Origin: Bacillota bacterium
Lineage (GTDB): Bacteria; Bacillota; UBA4882; UBA8346
Direction: 5' to 3'
NCBI GenBank assembly: GCA_023400055.1
Contig: JAEXFN010000053.1
Span: 1 to 64,000 of the forward strand
Length of the DNA stretch: 64,000 nt
Part shown: piece by piece, positions 24,813-33,911 of the stretch
How positions within the stretch are numbered: the first letter of the stretch is position 1
How the letters are laid out: the number at the start of each line of letters is the position of its first letter
Notes under the pieces: model-generated
Told to the model about the DNA's origin: nothing
Seen by the model: only the letters and a program-made list of their open reading frames with translations
Database searches by the model: none
Translations under genes and position numbers: made by a program

Positions 24813-27503
24813 TCATTCCCGGTGGTTTTGGGGATTGAAGAACACCATCAGATGGCAAATCTCATCCTCGGAGATGCTGATCTGGTATTTTTGATTCAAA
24901 AGCGCGCAGTTTTGCCGGACTATCCGGTAAAGCCCGGGATTCTCGCCGATCAATTGCTGTTTCCCCTCGAAGGCGGCGATGGTCCCGCCGCCTTTCAAGC
25001 GGTCGATCATGCACCCGATATGAATGGCGATGCCGATCAGGACGCTGGTGGCGATTTTGAGATCCAAACGCTGGGTGATGGCCTCGATGAACCGCTTGAC
25101 GTCTTGCACCACCGAGCGGCCGTCGACATGTTGCAGGTGGTTTTCAAAGGTATCGCCGATCCGGAGGTAGGCGGCCTCGACATCGATCAGATGCTGAATG
25201 GCCGGCAGCGCGCGCCCGTTTAATACCTCGTCGATGCCGAATTGCTGGAGATCGCTGTCGACCGGCAATGAACCGACCAGGCAGATGAGCCGGTATTGCC
25301 GCTTGAGATTTTCCAGCCTGGCCGCAATCCGTTCATTGCCGGTCAGGCCCACCGGAATCACGGCGATGGGGTTATCGGCCAATTTCAAATGCTGTTCCAG
25401 GAGGCTTTTGATCAGGCCGGCCCCGCCTTCCCCGGTGGTGCAGGCGGCGACGATCGCCAGAGCCTCGGGAGCGGGAGCAGGCGCCTCCCGGGCGGCCGGG
25501 AAACGGTCCGGCTCCAAAAGCTCATTGACTTGCAAAGTGTCCCGGTACACCTGGTCCAGGGCATAGCCCATCATCGCCTTGCGGGTGGCTTCGATCCCGT
25601 GCAAGGTGCTGACCAGGGGGATGGTCTTGGTCCGGATGCCGAATTCCCGCTCGATCTCCTCCCCGAAATTGGTCAGCGAACCCATGTCGACCAGGAACAA
25701 GATGTCGGAACGGCGGTCCGTTTCCTGCAAATAGTTTTTCAGCCGGGCGATGACCTGCTGCGGCTTCTCATCCAGCGGGGCATTCATCCCGAAGGCGTAA
25801 TCCGTTCCCAGCAGGCTGTTGACGGTCTCCGCCAGCGAGGTCGCGGTGGACGCGCCATGGGCAATGATGATGATCCGCACGTTACTGCCGGATTCCCGGC
25901 CGCCGCCTTCCCGATAGACGAAGAACATCGCCAAAAAAGCGGCCTCGTCGATGGGCATGGCGATATCCAGGACGCGGTCGATGATCTTCAGGCAGTCCAC
26001 CGCGGTGGTGAACTCCTCGGGGAACTCGGTCCGGATCTTGTTCAGCTGCGGATGAATGATCTTTTTATACCGTTTGACGCGCTCAATGGCGTTGGCGATA
26101 TGGACCGCCATGCCGTAATGGATCCTTGGGCTGAAGGTTTTGGCCAGCTTCTCCTCGCTGAAGGCCACGATTTCCCGGACCACCCGAATGATCTCCGGAC
26201 TGACGATGCTTTCGAGATTGGCAAAAGCGCCATTCCCATTGACGCTCCGCAGATAGGCGGAGAAATATTCCTCGATGTCCTTGGCCATCTCCTGTTCCAG
26301 CTGCGCAGCGCTGATTCCCTTGCTTTTCAGCTCGTGCACCCGGAGATCGATCATGTCATAGATGTTCTCTTCCTCTTCTTCAAAGAGGATCTGTTCCTCG
26401 CTGCTGTCGAAGATGCAATACCGTTTATTGATCCCGATGAGCTTGTTCCACAATTGGCGGTGTTCCGTCTCCCGGTACAGGCCTTCCCGGATATAGGCGG
26501 GGAGATCGATGCTGTTGATCCTGAGCGCGTCTTTTTTGTTGGACACCAGCTCGGCATAGGCTTTGGCGCAGGCCAGCTGGATATCGGTTTTCAATTGGCC
26601 GACGTTATGGGGGCAATGGTAACTCAGGAAAGACTTCATCGAATTGAGCGAGACGGAAATGGGCTTGCCAAGGCGGGCGGATTCCTCGCGCAGGAATTGA
26701 CTGATCAGATGGAATCTTTCCTCCATGTTCCGGTCGCTCAGATTGGGCATCCGGATGATCATCGGAATGCGGCGGGTGAAGGTTTTCAGCAAGGCCGAGT
26801 CCGGATTTTCGGTGGTGGCGCAGATGATGAGCACCTTGGCCGTCCGCCCGGCATCGGTCTCGCCGAGCCTCCGGTAGGCGCCGCTGTCGATAAAGGTAAA
26901 AAACATCTCCTGCCCTTCCGGCGGCAGCCGGTGGACTTCATCCAGAAAGAGAATGCCGCCGTCCGCCTTCTCGACCAGGCCGGGCTTATCGGAATCGGCG
27001 CCGGTATACGCGCCTTTCTTGACGCCGAACAATTGACTGAGCAGCAGTTGGGGAACGTTGGCATAGTCGGCGCAGTTAAAGACGACGAAGGGCGAATTCC
27101 CCGCCATTCGTCCCATCTCCACGGCGTACTGATGGATCAGCCCGGCGAACATGGATTTCCCGGTGCCGGTTTCGCCCAGGATCAAGATGGGCATTCCCTT
27201 GGGAGGGTAGAGGACCGCCGCTTTCGCCTGTTCAACCGCTGGGAAAAGGCTGGGATTCTTCAGCGCCAGGCGATCCAATACCATCGGCCCGGCTTCGGCC
27301 GCGGTTTCCCGGCCGGCCACGGCGCGGTACAATACCGGCCGGACCCCGGCTTTGGCCGCTTTGCCGTCTTCGCACAGTTGATTCAGGTCGTTGCTGACAT
27401 TGGCCCGGCTGAGCCCGAGCGCATCCGCCAGATCGTTGGTGGTTATGCCGGTTTCTCCACTGAGCTCTTTGAGCTTTTCATAGACGGTGTCGATTCGGCC
27501 CAT
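24813..27503 (-). CDS. LevR-type sigma-54 activator with PRD, EIIA and EIIB modules
   Basis: An 896-residue PTS-controlled activator. Domains in order: N-terminal helix-turn-helix (about 1-55); AAA+ sigma-54 activation domain with Walker A GETGTGKS (110-117), GAYTGA loop (164-169, the sigma-54 contact) and Walker B ILFLDE; PRD1 (about 430-530); EIIA(Man)-like domain with His549 in IIAHGAS; EIIB-like segment (about 690-790); C-terminal PRD2 with IGIAIHIGCMIDRL. Phosphorylation by HPr and the PTS tunes activity. It is divergent from, and very probably activates, the -24/-12 promoters at 27610 and 28406. RpoN itself is not in this window. Full-length for the LevR family. Confidence 0.93.
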   Translation of the reverse strand: MGRIDTVYEKLKELSGETGITTNDLADALGLSRANVSNDLNQLCEDGKAAKAGVRPVLYRAVAGRETAAEAGPMVLDRLALKNPSLFPAVEQAKAAVLYPPKGMPILILGETGTGKSMFAGLIHQYAVEMGRMAGNSPFVVFNCADYANVPQLLLSQLFGVKKGAYTGADSDKPGLVEKADGGILFLDEVHRLPPEGQEMFFTFIDSGAYRRLGETDAGRTAKVLIICATTENPDSALLKTFTRRIPMIIRMPNLSDRNMEERFHLISQFLREESARLGKPISVSLNSMKSFLSYHCPHNVGQLKTDIQLACAKAYAELVSNKKDALRINSIDLPAYIREGLYRETEHRQLWNKLIGINKRYCIFDSSEEQILFEEEEENIYDMIDLRVHELKSKGISAAQLEQEMAKDIEEYFSAYLRSVNGNGAFANLESIVSPEIIRVVREIVAFSEEKLAKTFSPRIHYGMAVHIANAIERVKRYKKIIHPQLNKIRTEFPEEFTTAVDCLKIIDRVLDIAMPIDEAAFLAMFFVYREGGGRESGSNVRIIIIAHGASTATSLAETVNSLLGTDYAFGMNAPLDEKPQQVIARLKNYLQETDRRSDILFLVDMGSLTNFGEEIEREFGIRTKTIPLVSTLHGIEATRKAMMGYALDQVYRDTLQVNELLEPDRFPAAREAPAPAPEALAIVAACTTGEGGAGLIKSLLEQHLKLADNPIAVIPVGLTGNERIAARLENLKRQYRLICLVGSLPVDSDLQQFGIDEVLNGRALPAIQHLIDVEAAYLRIGDTFENHLQHVDGRSVVQDVKRFIEAITQRLDLKIATSVLIGIAIHIGCMIDRLKGGGTIAAFEGKQQLIGENPGLYRIVRQNCALLNQKYQISISEDEICHLMVFFNPQNHRE

Positions 27504-27609
27504 GCGGACTCCCCCCTCGCATCATTATCACAAGTTTAACGATTCTTCATGCAATTTTCAAGTATTATCCCTTGCCACAGGGCCTTGGTGATGGATTTGC
27601 GAAGTGTTT

Positions 27610-27625
27610 TGGCATGATTCTTGCT
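27610..27625 (+). promoter_or_regulatory. Sigma-54 promoter upstream of the YczE/YitT-like gene
   Basis: TGGCATGATTCTTGCT: GG at 27611-27612 and GC at 27623-27624 with the correct spacing for the TGGCAC-N5-TTGCA/T consensus; one mismatch (T for C) in the first block. It starts about 60 bases upstream of ATG 27684. Confidence 0.8.
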
Positions 27626-27683
27626 TTATATTTTTGATGACTTTCAAAAATGAAACGGAAAAGCAGCCAAGGGAATCACGAAA

Positions 27684-28400
27684 ATGACGAAACGGGAAAT
27701 AGCCGTCAAAATCGGTTTAAATATCATTTCAGCGGCAATAACGGCCTTGGGAGTGGCGCTGTTTTTAAAAAGCAGGCTGGGCTCGGACCCGATCACCGTA
27801 TGGCTGGATGGTTTGCACCATACCTTTAAGATGCCTTACGGTAATGCCTCGCTAATATATAACGCCATATTCTTAGCCGTTGCGGCGCTGGTTGCCCGCA
27901 AGCATATTTTTATCGGAACGGTCATCGCCTCCCTGGCCTGCGGCCCTTTTCTGAATTGGTTTGATGCAATCGTTCCGAACTCCATCGCGGCGATGCCTTT
28001 CCTAAACCGGCTGGGCGTGGTGGTTATCGGGGAGATCATCTTGTGCCTGGGGATGGGATTGACGACCGCCACCCGTTTCGGAGTTACCACTGTGGATGCC
28101 GTCGCCTTCGCCGTCTCCGAAAAGACCGGGATCCAGTACCGCTGGCTAAGGATTTCAGCCGATTTTCTTTATACTTTGCTCGGAGTGGGGCTGGGCGGGA
28201 TCATTGGCGTCGGGACGGTATTATCGATCATTCTGACCGGAAATCTCATGGTCATCGTCATGAGATTTTATAATCGCACCCTATTGCGATACTTGAAGAT
28301 CGCCCATCCGTTCAATGAATTTCAAGGAAAATGTCGTACAAGGGCAGCGGCATCGGATGATGAATGCCGCTGCCAGGAAACCGCCGGGGATAATCGATAG
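27684..28400 (+). CDS. YczE/YitT-family membrane protein
   Basis: A 238-residue integral membrane protein with about five to six helices and the family features ALGVALFLKSRLGSDPITVWLDGL near the start and TTATRFGVTTVDA in the middle. The function of the family is unknown; it has been linked to transport. Its C terminus (ECRCQETAGDNR and before) is polar and unlike the family core. It has its own sigma-54 promoter and lies between the LevR-type gene and the PTS genes, so it belongs to the same regulon, which is unusual for this family. Confidence 0.8.
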   Translation: MTKREIAVKIGLNIISAAITALGVALFLKSRLGSDPITVWLDGLHHTFKMPYGNASLIYNAIFLAVAALVARKHIFIGTVIASLACGPFLNWFDAIVPNSIAAMPFLNRLGVVVIGEIILCLGMGLTTATRFGVTTVDAVAFAVSEKTGIQYRWLRISADFLYTLLGVGLGGIIGVGTVLSIILTGNLMVIVMRFYNRTLLRYLKIAHPFNEFQGKCRTRAAASDDECRCQETAGDNR

Positions 28401-28405
28401 TGTTT

Positions 28406-28421
28406 TGGCACGGTTCTTGCT
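28406..28421 (+). promoter_or_regulatory. Sigma-54 promoter of the PTS operon
   Basis: TGGCACGGTTCTTGCT, a consensus -24/-12 element, located six bases after the stop of the preceding gene and 79 bases before the EIIB start. Confidence 0.93.
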
Positions 28422-28441
28422 TTTATTCAATAAATAGAAAC

Positions 28442-28467
28442 GCCAAAAGAGCCGTTGCTCTTTTGGC
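28442..28467 (+). promoter_or_regulatory. Hairpin in the 5' leader of the PTS mRNA
   Basis: A perfect 11-bp stem GCCAAAAGAGC/GCTCTTTTGGC with a CGTT loop, about ten bases after the likely start of the sigma-54 transcript. There is no T tract after it, so a stability element or protein target is more likely than a terminator. Confidence 0.7.
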
Positions 28468-28499
28468 AAGGGCGTTATCAATCGAAAAGGGGAGTTTCA

Positions 28500-28811
28500 A
28501 TGAAGAAGTTAAGGGTCTTACTGGTCTGTGGTTCGGGCGCCTCCAGCGGGTTCATGGCGGCGAATATCCGGAAAGCAGCGGTGGCGAAGGGGGTGGAGAT
28601 CAGTGTCAATGCGCGCAGCGAATCGGAGATCGAGGATTATCTCGACGAGATCGATTGTTTGATGGTAGGACCTCATCTGGCCTATCTTCTGGATGAAGTC
28701 GATGCCATCGTCGGCGGAAGAGCTATCAAGGTCGCCGTGATGAAACCGGAATATTATGCGACTTTAAGCGGAGAAAAAGCGCTCGATCACATTTTATCAT
28801 TATTCGAATAA
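28500..28811 (+). CDS. PTS EIIB, lactose/cellobiose class
   Basis: A 103-residue cytoplasmic EIIB with the phosphorylated Cys10 in LLVCGSGASSGFMA, followed by the usual Rossmann-like alternation and IDCLMVGPHLAYLLDEV. It passes phosphate from EIIA (30105) to the sugar bound by EIIC (28833). AAAAGGGGAG lies before ATG 28500. First gene of the sigma-54-driven operon. Confidence 0.93.
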   Translation: MKKLRVLLVCGSGASSGFMAANIRKAAVAKGVEISVNARSESEIEDYLDEIDCLMVGPHLAYLLDEVDAIVGGRAIKVAVMKPEYYATLSGEKALDHILSLFE

Positions 28812-28832
28812 AAAAAAGGGGGAGCATGAGCG

Positions 28833-30083
28833 ATGAAAGCTTTGATAAAGTGGTTGGAGACCAGCTTTACACCGAAAATGAATAAAGTCAACAATAATGT
28901 GTGGGTTGTAACACTCAAGGATTCGATTATGCAGACATTGCCATTTATCCTGCTCGGCTCGGTATTCTGCTTATTGGCGATTTTAAACGACTATTTCCCG
29001 AAATTGCCCTCCTTCTGGGTACCCTTCGGGTGGACTTTGGGCAAGATTTCTCTGTTTGTGGCTTTTTTGATCCCGTTTAACCTGATGGAGAAGCAACATC
29101 TCCGTAAACAGCGCTTAATCGCCGGGATGACCAGCCTGGTTTTATTCCTGATGATTGTCACGCCCCAAATTGTCGCCGATAAAGAGATCGGTTTCGGGCA
29201 CAGCGCCCTGGGCGCGGGAGGGATGTTCATCGCCATTTTCAGCGGCATTTTTACCGGTTTTATCATGAGCCTCTTTGGAAAGTTCTCTTTTTTCAAGGAA
29301 AATTCGGTGATTCCGGATTTCGTAAGGGCCTGGTTTGACTCCATGCTTCCGATCGGCATTGTGATCTGTGCCGGATGGATTGTAGTATTGCTGATGAAAG
29401 TGGATATTTATAATATCCTGCTGTCGATATTCATGCCGATTGCCGGCTTTATGGCGACGCCATACGGATTCGTATTGATAATGTTTCTTTATTGTTTCTT
29501 ATATTCGATGGGCATATCCAGCTGGGTACTGACTCCGGTTACCAAGCCGATTCTGTTGGCGGCGATTACTTCCAATGTTGCCTTAGTTGCATCCGGCATT
29601 CACGCCGCATCAAGATTGAATGTTGTCACTTCAGAAACGATTTATTCAGCATATCTGTGGGTCGGCGGCATCGGATGCACACTGCCGTTAGTTATCATGA
29701 TGATATTTTCAAAATGTAAATCATTAAACGCTTTGGGAAAGGCCTGTCTGGTCCCGGGTATCTTCAACATTAACGAACCGGTTGTATTTGGTGCCATTGC
29801 CTGGAATCCGCTGCTGATGCTGCCGATGTGGCTGCAGGGGATTATCCTTCCAATTATTATATGGATTTTCACCAAAGTGATTACGATTGCGCCCATTCCG
29901 GCGATATTATTTGATATGTGGTATTGTCCTTTCCCGTTTTCGACTTGGATTACCACCAAGAGTATTACCGGATTCATCTTATTGGCTATCATCGTTGTAG
30001 TAGCGACGGCAATTTGGTATCCGTTCTTTAAGACCTACGAGGCGCAAGCAGTGAAAAAAGAGCAAGAAGGTTCAAGTATCTAA
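28833..30083 (+). CDS. PTS EIIC, lactose/cellobiose class
   Basis: A 416-residue membrane permease with about ten helices. It begins MKALIKWLETSFTPKMNKVNNNVWVV and has NINEPVVFGAIAWNPLLMLP, the conserved sugar-binding NEP motif of the lactose/cellobiose EIIC family. It imports and phosphorylates a beta-glycoside (cellobiose-like) together with EIIB and EIIA. GGGGGAG precedes the start. Confidence 0.94.
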   Translation: MKALIKWLETSFTPKMNKVNNNVWVVTLKDSIMQTLPFILLGSVFCLLAILNDYFPKLPSFWVPFGWTLGKISLFVAFLIPFNLMEKQHLRKQRLIAGMTSLVLFLMIVTPQIVADKEIGFGHSALGAGGMFIAIFSGIFTGFIMSLFGKFSFFKENSVIPDFVRAWFDSMLPIGIVICAGWIVVLLMKVDIYNILLSIFMPIAGFMATPYGFVLIMFLYCFLYSMGISSWVLTPVTKPILLAAITSNVALVASGIHAASRLNVVTSETIYSAYLWVGGIGCTLPLVIMMIFSKCKSLNALGKACLVPGIFNINEPVVFGAIAWNPLLMLPMWLQGIILPIIIWIFTKVITIAPIPAILFDMWYCPFPFSTWITTKSITGFILLAIIVVVATAIWYPFFKTYEAQAVKKEQEGSSI

Positions 30084-30104
30084 AAGGGAAAGCGAGAAGC
30101 GAAA

Positions 30105-30461
30105 ATGTGTGAATCAAACTCGAAAGACCAAATCGTGCAGACGGCGATGAAAATCATCATCAACGCCGGCGACGCCAGGAATTTAATCAAAGAAGCCTTG
30201 GATTCCATTGCGGATCAAGATTTTGATCGGGCCGCCGCCAAAATCAGTCAGGCCAATGGCAGCATTAAGATCGCCCATGAAGCCCAAACCAACATGATCC
30301 AAAGCGAGGCCAGGGGAGAAAAGCTGGAATACTCGATCCTGTTTTGCCATGCCCAGGACACATTGATGACTGTCGTCAGCGAATACAACCTTACCAGTCA
30401 GATGATCAAGGTTTTTAAGTCGTTGTCAGAGCGCATTCAAAATATCGAGCTGAGGAAGTGA
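30105..30461 (+). CDS. PTS EIIA, lactose/cellobiose class
   Basis: A 118-residue helical EIIA. The phosphorylated His is H82 in LFCHAQDTLMT, and the GDARNLIKEALDSI and AHEAQTNMIQSEA helices are typical of the trimeric lactose/cellobiose type. It receives phosphate from HPr and passes it to Cys10 of EIIB. It ends one codon before the GH1 gene start. Confidence 0.93.
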   Translation: MCESNSKDQIVQTAMKIIINAGDARNLIKEALDSIADQDFDRAAAKISQANGSIKIAHEAQTNMIQSEARGEKLEYSILFCHAQDTLMTVVSEYNLTSQMIKVFKSLSERIQNIELRK

Positions 30462-30463
30462 CC

Positions 30464-31909
30464 ATGATGGAAGAGAAGCGAACCGGGTTTCCCGAAAACT
30501 TTTTTTGGGGCGGCGCCATCGCCGCCAATCAGGCCGAAGGAGCCTGGGATGTAGATGGAAAAGGCGTTTGCCTGGCTGACATTCATAAGTATAATCCGGG
30601 AATCGTCCGGGACAAAGCATTCAACGGGGAGATATCCACGGCCGAAATCGAACGCGCCTTGCGCGATACTAGCGGCTATTACCCCAAAAGATACGGCATC
30701 GATTTCTATCATACCTATCCGTCGGATCTGGCCTTGCTGGCTGAGACCGGGATGAATTCGTTCCGGACCTCCATCAATTGGTCCCGGATCTTTCCCAACG
30801 GGGATGAAACAGAACCGAATGAAACGGGCCTGAAATTTTACGATGCCTTAATTGATGAGATCCGCAAAAACGGCATGGAGCCCTTGCTCACCCTGTCCCA
30901 TTATGAGATGCCCGTCCAGCTGGCGTTGAAATACGGCGGCTGGAGCAACCGCAAACTGGTCGATTTTTTTGTCAACTATTGCAATGTATTGTTTGAACGG
31001 TTCAAAGACAGGGTCAAACACTGGATCGTATTCAATCAGATTAATCTGATATTCCACGAATCCTTTAACGCGCTCGGAATTCCCTGCGACAAAGTCCCCA
31101 ATTTGCTGGAAGCCAAGTTCCAGGGGGTGCATCATCAGTTCGTCGCCAGCGCTTTGGCAAAGCAAATGGCCCTGCGGCATGATCCGGACCTGAAAATCGG
31201 CCTCATGTTATGCGATGGCATCTGTTATCCCGCATCCTGCCGGCCGGAGGATGTACTGGCCGCGCTGAAAAAGAATCAGATGCAATATTTCTTTGCCGAT
31301 GTATTGCTGAGGGGACGTTATCCCCGCTTCAGCCAGCGGTTTTTCGACGAGAATAACCTCCGGATTCATTTCGAAGCGGACGATGAGGCGATCTTGAGAC
31401 AATATCGCGCCGATTTCCTGGCCATCAGTTTTTATTACACCAAAATAACCTCCGCAAAAAATTCCAGCGCCATCGGTGATGTTTCGCGAAACCCCTATTT
31501 AGAGGGTTCGCCCTGGGGCTGGGACATCGATCCGCTGGGGCTGCGAACCACCTTGAATCAGTATTATGACCGCTACCAGGTGCCGATCATCATTGCCGAA
31601 AACGGCATCGGAGCTTTGGACGAGATTGGCCCCGACGGGAAGATTCACGACGCTTACCGGATCGATTATCTTAGACGGCACATTGAACAAGTCAGGGAGG
31701 CCATCAGCGACGGCGTGGATGTGCGGGGTTATTACCCCTGGGGTCCCATCGACATTGTAAGCTGCTCATCGGCTGAAATGAGCAAGCGTTACGGCTTCAT
31801 CTATGTGGATATCGATGACTTGGGCCGGGGGACCCGCCAACGAATGAAAAAAGACAGTTTCGACTGGTATCGAAGAGTTATCGCCACCAATGGAGCCGTA
31901 TTGGATTAG
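30464..31909 (+). CDS. GH1 family glycosidase (6-phospho-beta-glucosidase type) with Gln at the acid/base position
   Basis: A 481-residue GH1 TIM-barrel protein. It starts FPENFFWGGAIAANQAEGAW, has FRTSINWSRIFPNG, and keeps the nucleophile E379 in IIAENGIGALD. In the motif that normally reads T-F-N-E-I-N, this protein reads V-F-N-Q-I-N: Gln192 (codon 31037-31039, CAG) replaces the general acid/base Glu. In plants the same change defines myrosinases, which cut substrates with very good leaving groups. The C-terminal phosphate-binding loop region (SSAEMSKRYGFIYVD) follows the usual 6-phospho-glucosidase pattern. It lies in the PTS operon and should act on the phosphorylated import product. Confidence 0.9.
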   Translation: MMEEKRTGFPENFFWGGAIAANQAEGAWDVDGKGVCLADIHKYNPGIVRDKAFNGEISTAEIERALRDTSGYYPKRYGIDFYHTYPSDLALLAETGMNSFRTSINWSRIFPNGDETEPNETGLKFYDALIDEIRKNGMEPLLTLSHYEMPVQLALKYGGWSNRKLVDFFVNYCNVLFERFKDRVKHWIVFNQINLIFHESFNALGIPCDKVPNLLEAKFQGVHHQFVASALAKQMALRHDPDLKIGLMLCDGICYPASCRPEDVLAALKKNQMQYFFADVLLRGRYPRFSQRFFDENNLRIHFEADDEAILRQYRADFLAISFYYTKITSAKNSSAIGDVSRNPYLEGSPWGWDIDPLGLRTTLNQYYDRYQVPIIIAENGIGALDEIGPDGKIHDAYRIDYLRRHIEQVREAISDGVDVRGYYPWGPIDIVSCSSAEMSKRYGFIYVDIDDLGRGTRQRMKKDSFDWYRRVIATNGAVLD

Positions 31910-31985
31910 TTTCCGTACAGTCAGGCGTTTTTGCCTCCGCCGGGACCAGCGTTCCGGGCGGAGCTATTTCTCAGGAGGAAGTAAA

Positions 31986-32252
31986 ATGACATCACAAACC
32001 GTAACGGTTATCAATCAGACGGGGATTCATGCCCGGCCGGCTTCTCTATTCATCAAGGCTGCATCGGCCTTCCGGTCGCAGATCACCATCACCAAAAATG
32101 GCGCCAGCGGTTCGGCCAAATCCCTGCTCAGCATCCTGGCGTTGGGGATCCATAAGGGCAGCGTGATCACCATCGTCGCCGCAGGGGAGGATGAAAAGGA
32201 AGCGGTGGCGACTTTGGTTCAATTGGTGGAATCAAAATTCGGCGAGTCATGA
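31986..32252 (+). CDS. ptsH: Phosphocarrier protein HPr
   Basis: An 88-residue HPr. His15 in GIHARPAS is the Enzyme I phosphorylation site. Ser46 in SAKSLLSIL aligns with the regulatory site of HPr kinase in Bacillota, so carbon catabolite control by HPr(Ser-P) is possible. AGGAGGAA precedes ATG 31986. Inclusion of ptsH in a sugar-specific operon suggests it may be a dedicated or second copy; this cannot be checked within the window. Confidence 0.94.
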   Translation: MTSQTVTVINQTGIHARPASLFIKAASAFRSQITITKNGASGSAKSLLSILALGIHKGSVITIVAAGEDEKEAVATLVQLVESKFGES

Positions 32253-32284
32253 ACCGCCTCAGTCCCAGCGCAAGGAGGACAAAC

Positions 32285-33901
32285 ATGAAACAGGGCATTC
32301 CGGCTTCGGCGGGCTATGCGATCGGCACGGTATTTTTGAAGAAAGACGCGGCGATCAAGATCGGTGAGGCAACGGCGGTCGACGTAGCGGCGGAACAAGG
32401 GAAGCTCAAGGCGGCGATCGCAACGGCCCGAATCCAGCTGGAAGAGCTGCGCGAAAAAGCCCGGCTGGAAATGGGCGAAGCCGCGGCCGCCATTTTAAAC
32501 AGCCAGTTGTTCTTCCTCGACGATCCCGAACTTACGGACACCGCCGCGCTCCGGGTTGAAACGCAGCGGATCGGCGCGGCCCAAGCGGTCCGGGACATCG
32601 TGGATCATTATGTCGCGGTGTTTGCCAATTTGGAAGATGAATACCTGCGCGAACGGGCCTCCGACCTTCGCGACATCGGAAAACGGCTGCTGAGTAACCT
32701 GACCGGAACGGCGGATGGTGGATTCGCCGGCTTGCCCGGGAACGCGATCATCGTGGCCCGGGAGCTGACGCCGTCCGATACCGCGCAACTGGATAAGGCG
32801 AAAGTGATCGCCTGGGTGACCGATGGCGGCGGGCCGACCGCTCACAGCGCGATTATGGCCCGAACCCTGGAGATTCCGGCCGTGGTCGGCCTGGGGGATA
32901 TCACGGCGGCGGTCCGGACCGGGGACACCCTGATTGTCGATGGCGGCGCGGGGACGGTCTTCGTGAATCCGGACGCGGCGACCCTGGCCCGCTATCAGCG
33001 GAAAAAGGCCGAATTCGCGGCGGAACGGGAACAACTGAAGACGCTGGCCGGCGTCCGGACGGTTACCCAAGCCGGGAAAACGATTCTCCTGGCCGCCAAT
33101 ATCGGCAAGCCGGAAGAGGTCGATAAGGCCATCGCCAATGGCGCCGAAGCGATCGGCCTGTTCCGGACGGAATTTTTATACCTGGACCGCGCCAGTCTGC
33201 CCGGCGAGGAGGAGCAATTTCAGGCTTACCGGCAGGTCGCCGCGAAGATGGCCGGCAAGCCGGTGGTCATCCGGACGCTGGATATCGGCGGGGATAAACA
33301 ACTGCCCTACCTCCCGATTCCGGAAGAACTCAATCCTTCCCTGGGATTGCGCGCCATCCGCTTCTGCCTGGAGCGGCGGGACATCTTCCGGAGCCAGCTC
33401 CGGGCGATCCTGCGGGCGTCGGCCGACGGCCATATCCAGCTGATGTTTCCGATGATCGGCTCCGTGGCGGAGCTCCAGGCGGCCAAGGAATTCCTGGGAC
33501 AATGCATGGCGGAGTTGCGGGCCGAGGGAAGCGCCTTCAACGAACAACTGGCGGTCGGAATGATGATCGAGATCCCGGCGGCGGCCGTCTTGGCGGATGA
33601 ATTTGCGAAGCGGGCCGATTTCTTCAGCATCGGCACCAATGACCTGGTCCAATACACGCTGGCGGTGGACCGGACCAACCAGCAGGTGGCCCATCTTTAT
33701 GATCCGATGCATCCGGCGGTCTTGCGGCTGATCGAGACGACGATCGAAGCCGCCCATCGCGGGGGCATCCGGTGCGCCATGTGCGGCGAGCTGGCCGGCG
33801 ATTCCCATGCCATTCCGACTCTACTCGAATACGGCTTGGATGAATTTTCGATGAATCCCGGGTCGATCCTGGCGGCCAGAAAGATCATCATGAACAGTTA
33901 A
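32285..33901 (+). CDS. ptsI: PTS Enzyme I (phosphoenolpyruvate-protein phosphotransferase)
   Basis: A 538-residue Enzyme I. The phosphorylated His187 is in GGPTAHSAIMART, and the PEP-binding barrel has LFRTEFLYLDR, RTLDIGGDKQL, FSIGTNDLVQYT and MCGELAGD. It transfers phosphate from PEP to HPr (31986), completing a full PTS chain in one operon. Slightly shorter than the usual 570 residues. AAGGAGG lies six bases before ATG 32285. No good terminator follows; the next segment is repeat-rich. Confidence 0.95.
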   Translation: MKQGIPASAGYAIGTVFLKKDAAIKIGEATAVDVAAEQGKLKAAIATARIQLEELREKARLEMGEAAAAILNSQLFFLDDPELTDTAALRVETQRIGAAQAVRDIVDHYVAVFANLEDEYLRERASDLRDIGKRLLSNLTGTADGGFAGLPGNAIIVARELTPSDTAQLDKAKVIAWVTDGGGPTAHSAIMARTLEIPAVVGLGDITAAVRTGDTLIVDGGAGTVFVNPDAATLARYQRKKAEFAAEREQLKTLAGVRTVTQAGKTILLAANIGKPEEVDKAIANGAEAIGLFRTEFLYLDRASLPGEEEQFQAYRQVAAKMAGKPVVIRTLDIGGDKQLPYLPIPEELNPSLGLRAIRFCLERRDIFRSQLRAILRASADGHIQLMFPMIGSVAELQAAKEFLGQCMAELRAEGSAFNEQLAVGMMIEIPAAAVLADEFAKRADFFSIGTNDLVQYTLAVDRTNQQVAHLYDPMHPAVLRLIETTIEAAHRGGIRCAMCGELAGDSHAIPTLLEYGLDEFSMNPGSILAARKIIMNS

Positions 33902-33911
33902 TGATTCAATG

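Noticed and set aside
25296..27539. A 747-codon plus-strand frame
   Set aside because: It is wholly antisense to the LevR-type gene, whose domains are unmistakable. The frame stays open because of high GC in the third codon positions.
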